Part shown: piece after piece, positions 8,360 to 15,836 of the stretch | Numbering within the stretch: the first letter of the stretch is position 1 | Layout of the letters: the number at the start of each line of letters is the position of its first letter | NCBI GenBank assembly: GCA_948502395.1 | Contig: CAOPES010000013.1 | Coordinates: forward strand, 1-28,822 | Reading direction: 5' to 3' | From: an uncultured Clostridia bacterium | GTDB lineage: Bacteria > Bacillota > Clostridia > TANB77 > CAG-508 | DNA length: 28,822 nucleotides | Notes under the pieces: generated by a model | What the model saw: the letters and a program-made list of their open reading frames with translations, nothing else | What the model was told of the DNA's origin: nothing | The model's database searches: none | Translations under genes and position numbers: made by a program

Positions 8360-9370
8360 TTAATATACGTAATTTTGTGGATTGTATGCAACTCCATTAA
8401 CCCTTACTTCTAAGTGTAAGTGTGGTCCTGTTGAGTTTCCCGTAGACCCAACTGTTGCTATTGTTTGTCCTTGTGATATTTGTTGTCCTGCTGTTACGTT
8501 TAATGTATGGCAATGTGCATAGTATGTTTGTACTCCGTTTCCGTGTGATATTACTACCATGTTTCCATATCCGTGTGAATCTCTCCCAGAAGATACTACT
8601 GTTCCGCTGGCTGCTGCTTTTATCGGCGTTCCTTGTGCCGCTGATATGTCTAGTCCTGTATGTGCGGAGCGTCTTATTTTACTTACAGCCCCAAATCTTG
8701 ATGTTATTATTCCTGATATTGGTCTTATTAAGTTTACGCCTATATTTGCGCTTCCACCTGACATTGACCTTGTTACATTCACATTTCCAATAGATTTATA
8801 TGTATTTGTTTTTTTTGCTACTGTAACGACTTTTGGTTTTTCTACATATAACTTTGATACTGCTTCTTCGCTTGATACTATTGATGCCATTTCTGTTTCG
8901 TATTTTTCCAAAATTGATATGTCTGACATATTGTTACTATTTTTTTCTTTTAATTGATTTACTACTTTTTCTGCTTCTTCGAAGTTAGAAACATATAGTT
9001 TTTCTTCTCCTTTTTCAGCTATTGCATAATATCTGTAATATGCTGTTCCTTCTTCTTTAACTTTCCCTAGTATTTCGTCATCATTTGTTACTATGTCTTT
9101 TTTCAATAAACACAATTTATATTCTGGAAGTTCATTTACTTGCACAAATGCAACATTTTCTTCCCCTTCTCCATTTTCAACATAATTGTTTATTGTGTGT
9201 TGTAAAGTGGATTTATTTTCTGTGTATCCTATTTGTTCTTCACCAAGCCATACACTATATGTTGGCTTGTATAAAAATGCTATTGTTCCTACAATTAGGA
9301 ATGCTGCAATTACAAATAATACTGTGAATTTTATTCCTCGTCTTGTATGTATTAGTATCTTTTTTAACAT
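8360..9370 (-). CDS. Membrane-anchored M23 metallopeptidase
   Basis: A 336-residue zinc endopeptidase expected to cut peptidoglycan cross-bridges or stems outside the cell. One membrane helix (about 15-33) anchors it. Residues 40-200 form an extracellular linker domain with charged helices, and the LytM/M23 domain occupies about 218-336, with zinc ligands His237 and Asp241 (HTGLD) and the HLH pair at 317-319; His286 in YYAHCHT is the likely catalytic His. All ligands are present, so it should be active, unlike the degenerate SpoIIQ class. It resembles SpoIIQ-like or cell-wall maturation hydrolases, and a sporulation role is possible given the coat-like genes nearby. It has its own promoter at 9416-9444. 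Confidence 0.88.
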   Translation of the reverse strand: MLKKILIHTRRGIKFTVLFVIAAFLIVGTIAFLYKPTYSVWLGEEQIGYTENKSTLQHTINNYVENGEGEENVAFVQVNELPEYKLCLLKKDIVTNDDEILGKVKEEGTAYYRYYAIAEKGEEKLYVSNFEEAEKVVNQLKEKNSNNMSDISILEKYETEMASIVSSEEAVSKLYVEKPKVVTVAKKTNTYKSIGNVNVTRSMSGGSANIGVNLIRPISGIITSRFGAVSKIRRSAHTGLDISAAQGTPIKAAASGTVVSSGRDSHGYGNMVVISHGNGVQTYYAHCHTLNVTAGQQISQGQTIATVGSTGNSTGPHLHLEVRVNGVAYNPQNYVY

Positions 9371-9415
9371 ACTTACTTTATCTCCTTTGTGTTTTTGTTT
9401 TGTATTTCTTTTGTA

Positions 9416-9444
9416 ATAATATTGTAATATTTCATTTTTTGCAA
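9416..9444 (-). promoter_or_regulatory. Probable promoter of the M23 peptidase gene
   Basis: TTGCAA (9439-9444) and TATTAT (9416-9421) with a 17-base spacer, about 45 bases before the start codon. Confidence 0.6.
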
Positions 9445-9543
9445 CAATATCACTTGTTTATATTTTATAGTTTTTATGTGTTTTCTTGTTATTTGCTCGT
9501 TTTTTCTCCTTTTATCTCCGTTTTTCATTTTTAAAACTTTTTA

Positions 9544-9623
9544 GGACAGGTTAAAAAAGTTTTATCCGCAGATGTTTTGGGTCTGTCCCAAAATATCCAA
9601 AACCGAAACTTTTTAACCTGTCC
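9544..9623 (+). repeat. Inverted repeat with GGACAGG ends
   Basis: GGACAGGTTAAAAAAGTTT (9544-9562) pairs with AAACTTTTTAACCTGTCC (9606-9623), differing by one base in the A-run. Inside is a second pairing between TTTTGGG and CCCAAAA (about 9575-9592) bearing GTCTGTCCC. It lies just past the 3' end of the coat-like gene and belongs with the other GGGAC hairpins; it may also serve as a terminator. Confidence 0.75.
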
Positions 9624-9634
9624 CAAAACGTCCG

Positions 9635-9880
9635 TTAGTTTGACATTTCTGTTTTTACTGTGTTTACTTCTGTTACTGTTGCTTTTTGTGCTGGTACATA
9701 GTAACCTTTTGATTGTGCTATTTTGAATAGTTCGTATTGGAAGCTTTCGTCATTATTTCTTATTTGTTGAAATGTTTGTCTTAATTGCATATTTTCTGCT
9801 TCTGATATTGCTGTTTGATATGCTAATAAGTCTGATTTTACTCCGGCTAAAATATCATTTACCATTATTTTTTCATCCAT
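9635..9880 (-). CDS. CotF-like spore coat protein
   Basis: An 81-residue helical protein whose pattern (NDILAGVKSDLLAYQTAISE, then LRQTFQQIRNNDESFQYELF and KGYYVPAQ) matches the ferritin-like CotF spore coat family. CotF is a coat component in Bacillus, and related small proteins are widespread in spore-forming Clostridia. AAGGAGG lies eight bases before the ATG. It follows a paralogue by 16 bases, forming a two-gene unit. This is the best evidence in the window that the organism sporulates. Confidence 0.8.
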   Translation of the reverse strand: MDEKIMVNDILAGVKSDLLAYQTAISEAENMQLRQTFQQIRNNDESFQYELFKIAQSKGYYVPAQKATVTEVNTVKTEMSN

Positions 9881-9896
9881 TTTTATTTCCTCCTTT

Positions 9897-10085
9897 TTAA
9901 TTATTTAGAAAGTTCATTAGTTTTTGTTTTGTGTTTAATGCGTCTTGCGCTGATTTTGCAAATACTTGCTTTATTTGTGGGTCTACTGCTTGTGATGAGT
10001 AAGTGTTTAGTTTTTGGTATGCTGTTTCGTGTGCTCCTATTAAATGTCTTAAATGTTGTAATTCCATTTGATTTAAGTCTGCCAT
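9897..10085 (-). CDS. Small CotF-related coat-like protein
   Basis: A 62-residue protein from the ATG at 10085; an ATG three codons earlier abuts the AAAGGA site and is less likely. It has two helices with LNQMELQHLRHLIGAHETAY and DPQIKQVFAKSAQDALNTKQ, the same style as the downstream CotF-like gene, of which it may be a half-length paralogue. Such tandem pairs are common in Clostridia. No sigma-A promoter is evident upstream, as would be expected for sporulation-controlled genes, but I could not identify a sigma-E or sigma-K site with confidence. Confidence 0.75.
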   Translation of the reverse strand: MADLNQMELQHLRHLIGAHETAYQKLNTYSSQAVDPQIKQVFAKSAQDALNTKQKLMNFLNN

Positions 10086-10210
10086 TTTTATCATTCCTTT
10101 CTTTTTTCATTCTTTTTTATTGTTTGCTTTTTTTGATTTTTTATTCAATTTTTAATAATTTTTGTAAGAATTAAGACTTAAAAAATTTAGATACAAGAAA
10201 AGTGGCTTTG

Positions 10211-10282
10211 CCACCTTTTCTTCTCGCCGATTCGAGTTTTCGAATGTAATGAGAAAATCTCGAAGGCAATAGCGATTGTAGC
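10211..10282 (+). repeat. 72-base structured repeat, copy 1
   Basis: It shares about 66 of 72 bases with 28403-28474. GCC...TTCGAG pairs with CTCGAA...GGC, enclosing a TTCGAGTTTTCGAA palindrome, followed by a small CAAT/ATTG hairpin. In copy 2 the base difference in the outer stem gives a G-T pair, which keeps pairing only if the plus strand is the RNA. It may be a small RNA, a leader element or a REP-like repeat. I cannot match it to a known riboswitch class. Confidence 0.6.
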
Positions 10283-10283
10283 A

Positions 10284-10326
10284 TTTTTATGTTATAGGAA
10301 AGGAGAACTTTCCTATAACATAAAAA
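10284..10326. terminator. Long perfect hairpin next to structured repeat
   Basis: A 19-bp stem (TTTTTATGTTATAGGAAAG with its complement) closes a five-base GAGAA loop. The flanking T and A runs would allow termination in either direction. Copy 2 of the neighbouring repeat (28403-28474) keeps only the right arm (CTTTCCTATACCATAAAAAA). Confidence 0.6.
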
Positions 10327-10347
10327 ACAGCGGACACAAGGCCCGCT
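10322..10347 (-). terminator. Intrinsic terminator of the first pilin-like gene
   Basis: Read on the minus strand, AGCGG and CCGCT form a GC-rich stem around a nine-base loop, followed by G and a run of six T (complement of 10322-10327), 24 bases past the stop codon. Confidence 0.75.
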
Positions 10348-10370
10348 CGATGTTAATTTTTTCACTTATT

Positions 10371-11534
10371 TTATTCTATTATCCATTTATTGTATGAAAA
10401 TCCGTCGTGCTCTACTTTTTCTGGTGTTTCACCAAATTTGACTTCAAATTTTAGAGAAACTAGAAGACGAACCCCATCCGCACCGTCGCTGCTGATGTCC
10501 ACATAGCGGTTGTCCGGGCTCACACGGTACACGCCGTCGCCGTTGCCAGCAGAAGAAAGCCAGTAATAGTAACCATTTTCTACTGTTGAAATTAGTTTAT
10601 TCTCTGTATTTTGTGGAAAATTATCTATATCCCACGAATCAGTTATACTTCTATTAATATATTTCCCATACCACATGTCTAAATCGCTTTTCTTCATTGC
10701 TCTTGCACTATTTGCATATTTAGCTGTATTTATATAATTTGTCCATATTCTTGGTGTATTAGGTTGACTTTCATCTATTGTCCCAGTTGTTTCTCCTGTT
10801 AATATTTTTTCAGTATTATATGCATAATTCGTTCCATAAGGATGATAATAAAGTTCAGGACATCCTGCTGAAATTAGTGTCATTGTTTGTTTATCTTCTG
10901 ATATATCCCATATTCTCCAACCTGAATATCCATATCCACTTCCCATACTTCCACCACTTGCACTTGTATCTCTACTTTGCCCTGCTGTGTATCCACCAAA
11001 TGTAAATGGCTCAGATGATGTTGGTTCTGCTTTTGTTTCACTCCAAGTTCCAGCTGTATAATCCACATAATCTCCTATGTGCATTCCTGTTTCTTTATAT
11101 CCTGCTTCATTTGGATTGTTTATTCCGTCATATAAGTCTGCTATTGTTTTGCTTTTTGAAGCTTCTACTAATTTACCATTATAAATCTCAGATACTTTTA
11201 TTGTGTGTTTTTCATCTTTTGTCTTTAATTCCAAAGTTGCTATGTCTTCTGCTGTTATTTCTTCTGGTACATCTTTAAAGTATTTATCTAATACTCCCTT
11301 TAAATCTCCTGTTGTTAGTTTTCCGTTTTTATCTGATTGAATTGCTATTATGTCCAACTTTGCATTTTCGATTACTTCTGCTCTTCCTGTTTTATCTTTT
11401 GCACTTACTGCTTTTGATAGTATTCCATTGTCTCCTGTTAGTGTTGCGATTGCTACTCCGGCTAATATTAGTAATACTATAATTGTTATTACTAGTGCTA
11501 TTAGCGTTATCCCCTTTTCTTTGTTTGGTTTCAT
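10371..11534 (-). CDS. Type IV pilin-like surface protein with variable C-terminus
   Basis: A 387-residue protein with a class III signal: a charged leader ending in KG, then ITLIALVITI and a hydrophobic helix ending LAGVAIATLTGDNGIL, as in Gram-positive pseudopilins cut by a prepilin peptidase. After a helical stalk comes a globular domain with a GGYT-SRDTSASGG region, and a C-terminal part with YYYWLSSAG and DGVRLLVSLKF, resembling the C-type-lectin-like fold found in many Clostridia surface proteins. Residues 330-356 are encoded by a GC-rich patch unlike the rest of the gene. It has its own promoter (11646-11674), an untranslated leader of about 105 bases and a terminator. No pilus assembly genes are nearby. 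Likely role: adhesion or surface display. Confidence 0.8.
   Translation of the reverse strand: MKPNKEKGITLIALVITIIVLLILAGVAIATLTGDNGILSKAVSAKDKTGRAEVIENAKLDIIAIQSDKNGKLTTGDLKGVLDKYFKDVPEEITAEDIATLELKTKDEKHTIKVSEIYNGKLVEASKSKTIADLYDGINNPNEAGYKETGMHIGDYVDYTAGTWSETKAEPTSSEPFTFGGYTAGQSRDTSASGGSMGSGYGYSGWRIWDISEDKQTMTLISAGCPELYYHPYGTNYAYNTEKILTGETTGTIDESQPNTPRIWTNYINTAKYANSARAMKKSDLDMWYGKYINRSITDSWDIDNFPQNTENKLISTVENGYYYWLSSAGNGDGVYRVSPDNRYVDISSDGADGVRLLVSLKFEVKFGETPEKVEHDGFSYNKWIIE
10467..10547 (-). other. GC-rich candidate variable region in pilin-like gene
   Basis: These 81 bases are 53/81 G+C (65%), about twice the surroundings. Fifteen of 27 codons have the form NNC (GGC, AAC, GAC, AGC, CGC, TAC, ATC). 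This is the form expected if AAC codons in a template had been changed at their adenines, as in the variable regions of diversity-generating retroelements. The patch is bounded by the motifs YYYWLSSA and GVRLLVSL. No reverse transcriptase or template copy is in the window. Confidence 0.5.
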
Positions 11535-11645
11535 TTAAAAACTCCTTTCTTTTGTTTTTTCTTGTTCTTTTGTTATTATCTTCTTTTTTAAATTTTGTAT
11601 TCCGTTTACTTCTTTTATTTTTAATAATACTTTGAACATATTTAC

Positions 11646-11674
11646 ATTGTATCTATAATTATGTAATTAGTCAA
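11646..11674 (-). promoter_or_regulatory. Sigma-A promoter of the first pilin-like gene
   Basis: TTGACT (11669-11674) and TACAAT (11646-11651) with a 17-base spacer. The leader to the ATG at 11534 is about 105 bases. Confidence 0.65.
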
Positions 11675-11745
11675 TACATATGTGGATTTATTTTTGTTTG
11701 CATGTATTAACTCTATTATTGAACTTGAAGAGTTGAAAAACAAAT

Positions 11746-11782
11746 AGAAGAAGCTTTATGATATGTAATCATTGCTTCTTCT
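11746..11782 (-). terminator. Intrinsic terminator of pcrA
   Basis: AGAAGAAGC and GCTTCTTCT form a nine-bp stem around a 19-base loop, followed on the minus strand by a T-rich tail (ATTTGTTTTT). It lies 18 bases past the pcrA stop. Confidence 0.65.
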
Positions 11783-11799
11783 TTATAATCCCAAAAACA

Positions 11800-14145
11800 T
11801 CATTCTATTATTTGCAAATTTGCAAATTTTGCCATAAGTCGTTTATGTCCTGATTTTGTGAAATCTATATCTACCTTTAAGTCTTCTCCTTCCGCTTCCA
11901 CTTTTCCTATAATTCCTTCTCCAAATTTTTTGTGCATTACTTTTACCCCTGCTTTGTATTTTGATAGGTCTACATTGCCTGAGTTTGTTTTTGTTGATAA
12001 TGTGTTTAGGAAGCTCTCTGCTGTTCTAAACATAAATCCTTGGTTTCCGGCTTTATTAGTTGATGCAGCAGCTGCTACGGCTGGCTCTTTTTCGTTTATT
12101 TTGTATGTTTTTATGCTACTATTGCCATTTCCAATACTATTATTGTTTTTGCTTCCATATGTCCAGCTATATTTTGAGTCTTTAAACATTGTTTCTTTGT
12201 TACTTGTTTCTCCAAATGCTTCTTCATATCCTTCTAATAGTTCTGCTGGTATTTCTGTTAAAAATCTTGATGTTGGATTATAGCTTGTTGAGCCAAATAT
12301 TGTTCTTTGTTTACTACATGTTAGGAATAAGTTTTCTTTTGCTCTTGTTATTCCTACATAGCAAAGTCTTCTTTCTTCTTCTAGTTCACGTGGTTCTGAT
12401 ATTGATTTATATCCTGGGAATATGCCTTCTTCTAGTCCTACTAGAAATACTGCTGGGAATTCTAGTCCTTTTGCGCTGTGTAGTGTCATTAGTGTTACGT
12501 AGTCTTCTGTTTCTTCTAGATTGTCTATGTCGCTAGATAGTGTTATTCCTTCTAGGAATTGACTTAGTCCATTTTCTGCTTCTTCTTCTTCAAATTCTAT
12601 TGCTACTGTTAGGAATTCGTCTAAGTTTTCTATTCTGTTTGTTGCTTCTATTGTGTCTTCCGCTTCTAAAGCTTTTGTATAGCCACTTTTTCTTAGTGTT
12701 GCTTTTATTAATTCTGATATTTTCATTTCGTCTTTTTTAGCTTTTAGTTCTTCTATACAATTTACGAATTCCCTAGAATTTAAGTATACTCTGTTTAATC
12801 CATATGCTTCGGCGTTTTTTATTACTTCATACATTGATGTTTCGTTTGCTTGTGCCATTTGCTCTATTTTATCTAAGCTTGTTTTTCCTATTCCCCTTTT
12901 GGGTTCGTTTATTATTCTTTTTAAGCTTAAATTGTCATTTCCATTTTGTATTAATCTTAAATATGCTATGATGTCTTTTATTTCTTTTCTTTCATAGAAT
13001 TTTAGCCCACCTATAATTTTATATGGTATTCCTTCTCTTCTTAGCATTTCTTCTATTGCTCTTGATTGTGTATTCATTCTGTATAATACTGCAAAGTCTG
13101 AGTATTTGTAGTATTCTTCTCTTTTTAAGTGGTTTATTTGTTCTACTATGTATGTTCCTTCGTCATATTCATTTTGCGCTTGGTATACTCTTGGCAAGTT
13201 TCCTTGTTCATTGTTTGTCCATAATTCTTTTTTGTATTTTACTTCGTTATTTTTTATTACACTATTTGCTGCTTTTAATATGTTTCCTGTACATCTGTAA
13301 TTTTGTTCTAATTTGATTATTTTTGTTCCTGCAAAGTCTTTTTCAAAGTTTAGTATGTTTGATATGTCTGCACCTCTGAATGAGTATATTCCTTGGTCGT
13401 TATCACCTACTACTGTAATGTTTCCGTGTTTTGATGCTAGCATTGTTACTAGTGTAAATTGAGATTTGTTTGTGTCTTGATATTCGTCTACTAGTACATA
13501 TTTAAATTTGTTACTGTAATATTCTAGTATATCTTGATTTTCCATTAATATTTTTATTGTGTAATTTATGATGTCGTCAAAGTCTATTGCGTTGTTTTCT
13601 TTTAGTCTTTTTTGGTATAATTCATATACTGTTGCTATTTTTTCTTTTCTAAAATCTCCGTTTGCTCTTGCTTGGTATTGGGCTGGTTCTAGCATTTCGT
13701 TTTTTGCGTTGCTTATTTCTGATAGTACTGCTCTGTCGTTAAATAGTTTGTCGTCTATGCTTAGGTCTTTTAAGCAACTTTTTACTAGTGATTTTTGGTC
13801 TGATGTGTCAAATATTATGAATGATGTGTCAAATCCTATTCTGTCTATAAATCTTCTTAGTATTTTTACACAGATTGAGTGAAATGTTCCCATCCATAGG
13901 TCTTTTGCAGCTTCTCCTATTAGGTTTGCTATTCTTTCTTTCATTTCGTTTGCTGCTTTGTTTGTGAATGTTATTGCTAGTATGTCCCATGGTTTTGCGC
14001 CTTTTTCTTCTATTAGGTATGCTATTTTGTGTGTTAACACTTTTGTTTTTCCGCTTCCTGCTCCTGCTATTACTAGGCATGGCCCTTCTGTTGTTACTAC
14101 GGCTTCGTGTTGTTTGTCGTTTAATCCTTTTAATATATCTTGCAT
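11800..14145 (-). CDS. pcrA: ATP-dependent 3'-5' DNA helicase PcrA/UvrD
   Basis: A superfamily 1A helicase used in nucleotide excision repair, replication restart and removal of RNA polymerase and RecA. The 781-residue protein has the full motif set: Q motif LNDKQHEAV (8-16), Walker A AGAGSGKT (27-34), TFTNKAANEMKERI, Walker B VLVDEYQDTN, GDNDQGIYSFRGA, LEQNYRCTGNIL, VTLMTLHSAKGLEFPAVFL and YVGITRAKENL. The C-terminus ends in the Tudor-like domain (VKVMHKKFGEGIIGKVE) that contacts RNA polymerase in PcrA/UvrD. AAAGGAAC lies upstream of the ATG. It is monocistronic with a good promoter and terminator. Confidence 0.96.
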   Translation of the reverse strand: MQDILKGLNDKQHEAVVTTEGPCLVIAGAGSGKTKVLTHKIAYLIEEKGAKPWDILAITFTNKAANEMKERIANLIGEAAKDLWMGTFHSICVKILRRFIDRIGFDTSFIIFDTSDQKSLVKSCLKDLSIDDKLFNDRAVLSEISNAKNEMLEPAQYQARANGDFRKEKIATVYELYQKRLKENNAIDFDDIINYTIKILMENQDILEYYSNKFKYVLVDEYQDTNKSQFTLVTMLASKHGNITVVGDNDQGIYSFRGADISNILNFEKDFAGTKIIKLEQNYRCTGNILKAANSVIKNNEVKYKKELWTNNEQGNLPRVYQAQNEYDEGTYIVEQINHLKREEYYKYSDFAVLYRMNTQSRAIEEMLRREGIPYKIIGGLKFYERKEIKDIIAYLRLIQNGNDNLSLKRIINEPKRGIGKTSLDKIEQMAQANETSMYEVIKNAEAYGLNRVYLNSREFVNCIEELKAKKDEMKISELIKATLRKSGYTKALEAEDTIEATNRIENLDEFLTVAIEFEEEEAENGLSQFLEGITLSSDIDNLEETEDYVTLMTLHSAKGLEFPAVFLVGLEEGIFPGYKSISEPRELEEERRLCYVGITRAKENLFLTCSKQRTIFGSTSYNPTSRFLTEIPAELLEGYEEAFGETSNKETMFKDSKYSWTYGSKNNNSIGNGNSSIKTYKINEKEPAVAAAASTNKAGNQGFMFRTAESFLNTLSTKTNSGNVDLSKYKAGVKVMHKKFGEGIIGKVEAEGEDLKVDIDFTKSGHKRLMAKFANLQIIE

Positions 14146-14181
14146 TTATATGTTCCTTTCTTTTTTTCATTTGTCTGTTCT

Positions 14182-14210
14182 ATTATAGCAACATTTGTTC
14201 TCTTTTACAA
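14182..14210 (-). promoter_or_regulatory. Sigma-A promoter of pcrA
   Basis: TTGTAA (14205-14210) and TATAAT (14182-14187) separated by 17 bases, about 35 bases before the start codon. Confidence 0.8.
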
Positions 14211-14239
14211 TGCTTTTTTTGAAATTTATCACAAAATTC

Positions 14240-14975
14240 CTATATTGATGTTGCAAATATTCCAATTATAAATCCCAGCATATTTCCTACCGCAGTCATT
14301 CTACCTTTATATAATTTATTTGATTCTGGTACAAGCTCTCCGTGACACAATATACAACATCGCTCCAGCTGAAAAACTTAGGCAAAAAGCTATTACAGCT
14401 TGTGATATTCCACCTATTATTGCTCCAAAAAATGCTCCTATTCCGGTTGTTATTCCTGATAAAACTACATAGAATATTACTTTTCCTATTTTCATTCCAC
14501 CATTTTTCATTGGTACTGCCATTGATATTCCTTCTGGTATGTCATGTAGGCAGATTGCTATTGCTAGGCTAAGTCCTAGCTTTATAGATGCTTCAAATCC
14601 TGAACCTATTGCTAATCCTTCTGGAAAGTTATGTATTGCTAGTCCTATTGATACTATTATTCCTGTTTTTAGAAGATTGTTTGCACTTTTTTCTATTTTG
14701 TTATTGAATTTCTTTTCTACTAGCAAGTCACAAAATATCATTGCTATTATTCCTACTATTGTTCCAAATACTACTGTTGTTATTTTGCTTATTCCAAATG
14801 CTTCTGGTAATAGGTCAAAACATATTACTGCCATCATTAATCCTGATGCAAATGCTAGTATGAAACTTAGGAATTTGTTTGAATGCTTTTTTATTGTTAC
14901 TCCTATTATTCCACCTAATGTTGTTCCAAATGTTCCGAAGAATAATCCTAACAATGTTGTTTTTAATATTTCCAT
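14240..14975 (-). CDS. ZIP family metal transporter, +1 shift needed
   Basis: A zinc or other divalent-metal importer of the ZIP (ZupT/GufA) family in the cytoplasmic membrane. With one base skipped at 14342 it reads as 244 residues with eight predicted helices. The metal-binding motifs are HNFPEGLAIG (115-124, helix IV) and HDIPEGISMA (144-153, helix V). After Ser211 the zero frame meets CGG and would give a short unrelated tail ending near 14316; skipping the C gives GELVPESNKLYKGR and then the last membrane helix (NMLGFIIGIFATSI), the expected ZIP C-terminus, which ends at TAG 14240-14242. The ATG has AGGAG upstream. The gene stands alone between pcrA and the Nudix gene. Confidence 0.88.
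14340..14342 (-). other. +1 frameshift site 2 (TCA CGG A) in ZIP gene
   Basis: Zero-frame CGG after 211 codons from the ATG at 14975. Skipping the C restores GGA (Gly) and the conserved last helix of the ZIP fold. Confidence 0.88.
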
Positions 14976-15059
14976 CTAAATTCTCCTTACTATAAATTAA
15001 TTTTTATTATTTAATTTATGTAAAAATTTTTATTTTATTACATTTTAAGATTATATACA

Positions 15060-15098
15060 AAAAAATAAAGACCATTGTTAAAACAACAGTCTTTTTGA
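15060..15098 (-). terminator. Intrinsic terminator of the Nudix gene
   Basis: On the minus strand AAAGACTGTTGT pairs with ACAATGGTCTTT, with two mismatches, followed by ATTTTTTT. It lies about ten bases past the stop. Confidence 0.7.
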
Positions 15099-15107
15099 AC
15101 AAATACC

Positions 15108-15770
15108 CTACTTAAAATATTCGTTCACAACATCTTCCAATATCGGTACATTATTCGGAAATACCAATTTTTCATTTAACAGTCTCCGTATTTTGGGAAG
15201 ACTTGCCCAAATAATTTCTTTCGTTTCGTTAGTATCATATTGACACTCAGTTTTTGTACACAAACTTCCATCAATTTTAAATACTGCGACACTGTGAAAT
15301 ACAATATCTCCCGAAGGATATCGAGTGATATGTTTTGGGCCTGCATATATTTTTAGCAATTTCATATCATTTGGATTTGCTAAATATGCAGTTTCTTGGA
15401 ATAGCTCCATAACAGCACATTCTTCATATGTCTGCCCTAATTCGATTGAACCACCTGGCAACCCATAAATATTGAAGTCTTTTCTCAACTGTAACAATAT
15501 TTCTGTTTGTCCTTGCTCATTTTTACGATAAACAATTACTCCTGTTCCAGGTACTTGCAATGCTCCATTACCACAACTTTTCCTTACTTTTGCCACATAT
15601 GGCTCAAAAGTAATTTTTTCTCCTGTCTTCATGGAGTAATAGTTGCCTTTGTAATAAATTGCATTAATTGAATAAATTACTAATGCTCCTGTTTCATTAT
15701 CCAATTCCCAGCCAGTTTTCTTATTGCATCTATACGTTTCCCGTATTTTGAAGATTTGTTCTTTTTTCAT
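15108..15770 (-). CDS. Nudix hydrolase, likely acquired gene
   Basis: A 220-residue Nudix-fold protein. The start is the ATG at 15770, with a perfect AAGGAGG (15778-15784) upstream; the open frame runs further but without a ribosome site. The domain begins about residue 75 (VPGTGVIVYR). The Nudix box at about 106-128 reads GGSIELGQ then EECAVMELFQET, in which the usual Arg-Glu of REUxEE is Met-Glu and the second Glu pair is Gln-Glu, so catalysis may be altered. Residues 1-60 form an extra N-terminal segment with CNKKTGWELDNETGALVIY. Codon use is more even than in neighbours (CCC, TCC, ACG), and it holds the only two ordinary in-frame CGG codons in the window (codons 10 and 195). Substrate unknown. 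Confidence 0.82.
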   Translation of the reverse strand: MKKEQIFKIRETYRCNKKTGWELDNETGALVIYSINAIYYKGNYYSMKTGEKITFEPYVAKVRKSCGNGALQVPGTGVIVYRKNEQGQTEILLQLRKDFNIYGLPGGSIELGQTYEECAVMELFQETAYLANPNDMKLLKIYAGPKHITRYPSGDIVFHSVAVFKIDGSLCTKTECQYDTNETKEIIWASLPKIRRLLNEKLVFPNNVPILEDVVNEYFK

Positions 15771-15800
15771 AGTCTGTCCTCCTTGGGTCTTTATGTTGAC

Positions 15801-15829
15801 ATTATAACACACATTCTAGGTTATGTCCA
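15801..15829 (-). promoter_or_regulatory. Sigma-A promoter of the Nudix gene
   Basis: TGGACA (15824-15829) and TATAAT (15801-15806) separated by 17 bases, 30 bases before the start and overlapping the region just after the prfA stop. Confidence 0.75.
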
Positions 15830-15836
15830 CTACTTT

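Noticed and set aside
10211..10282. Cyclic-di-GMP or other known riboswitch
   Set aside because: I looked for the conserved cores of known classes and found none; the element also does not lie just ahead of a gene in the orientation the stem supports.
10371..11534. A complete diversity-generating retroelement
   Set aside because: No reverse transcriptase, accessory gene or template repeat is visible in the window; only a candidate target patch can be claimed.
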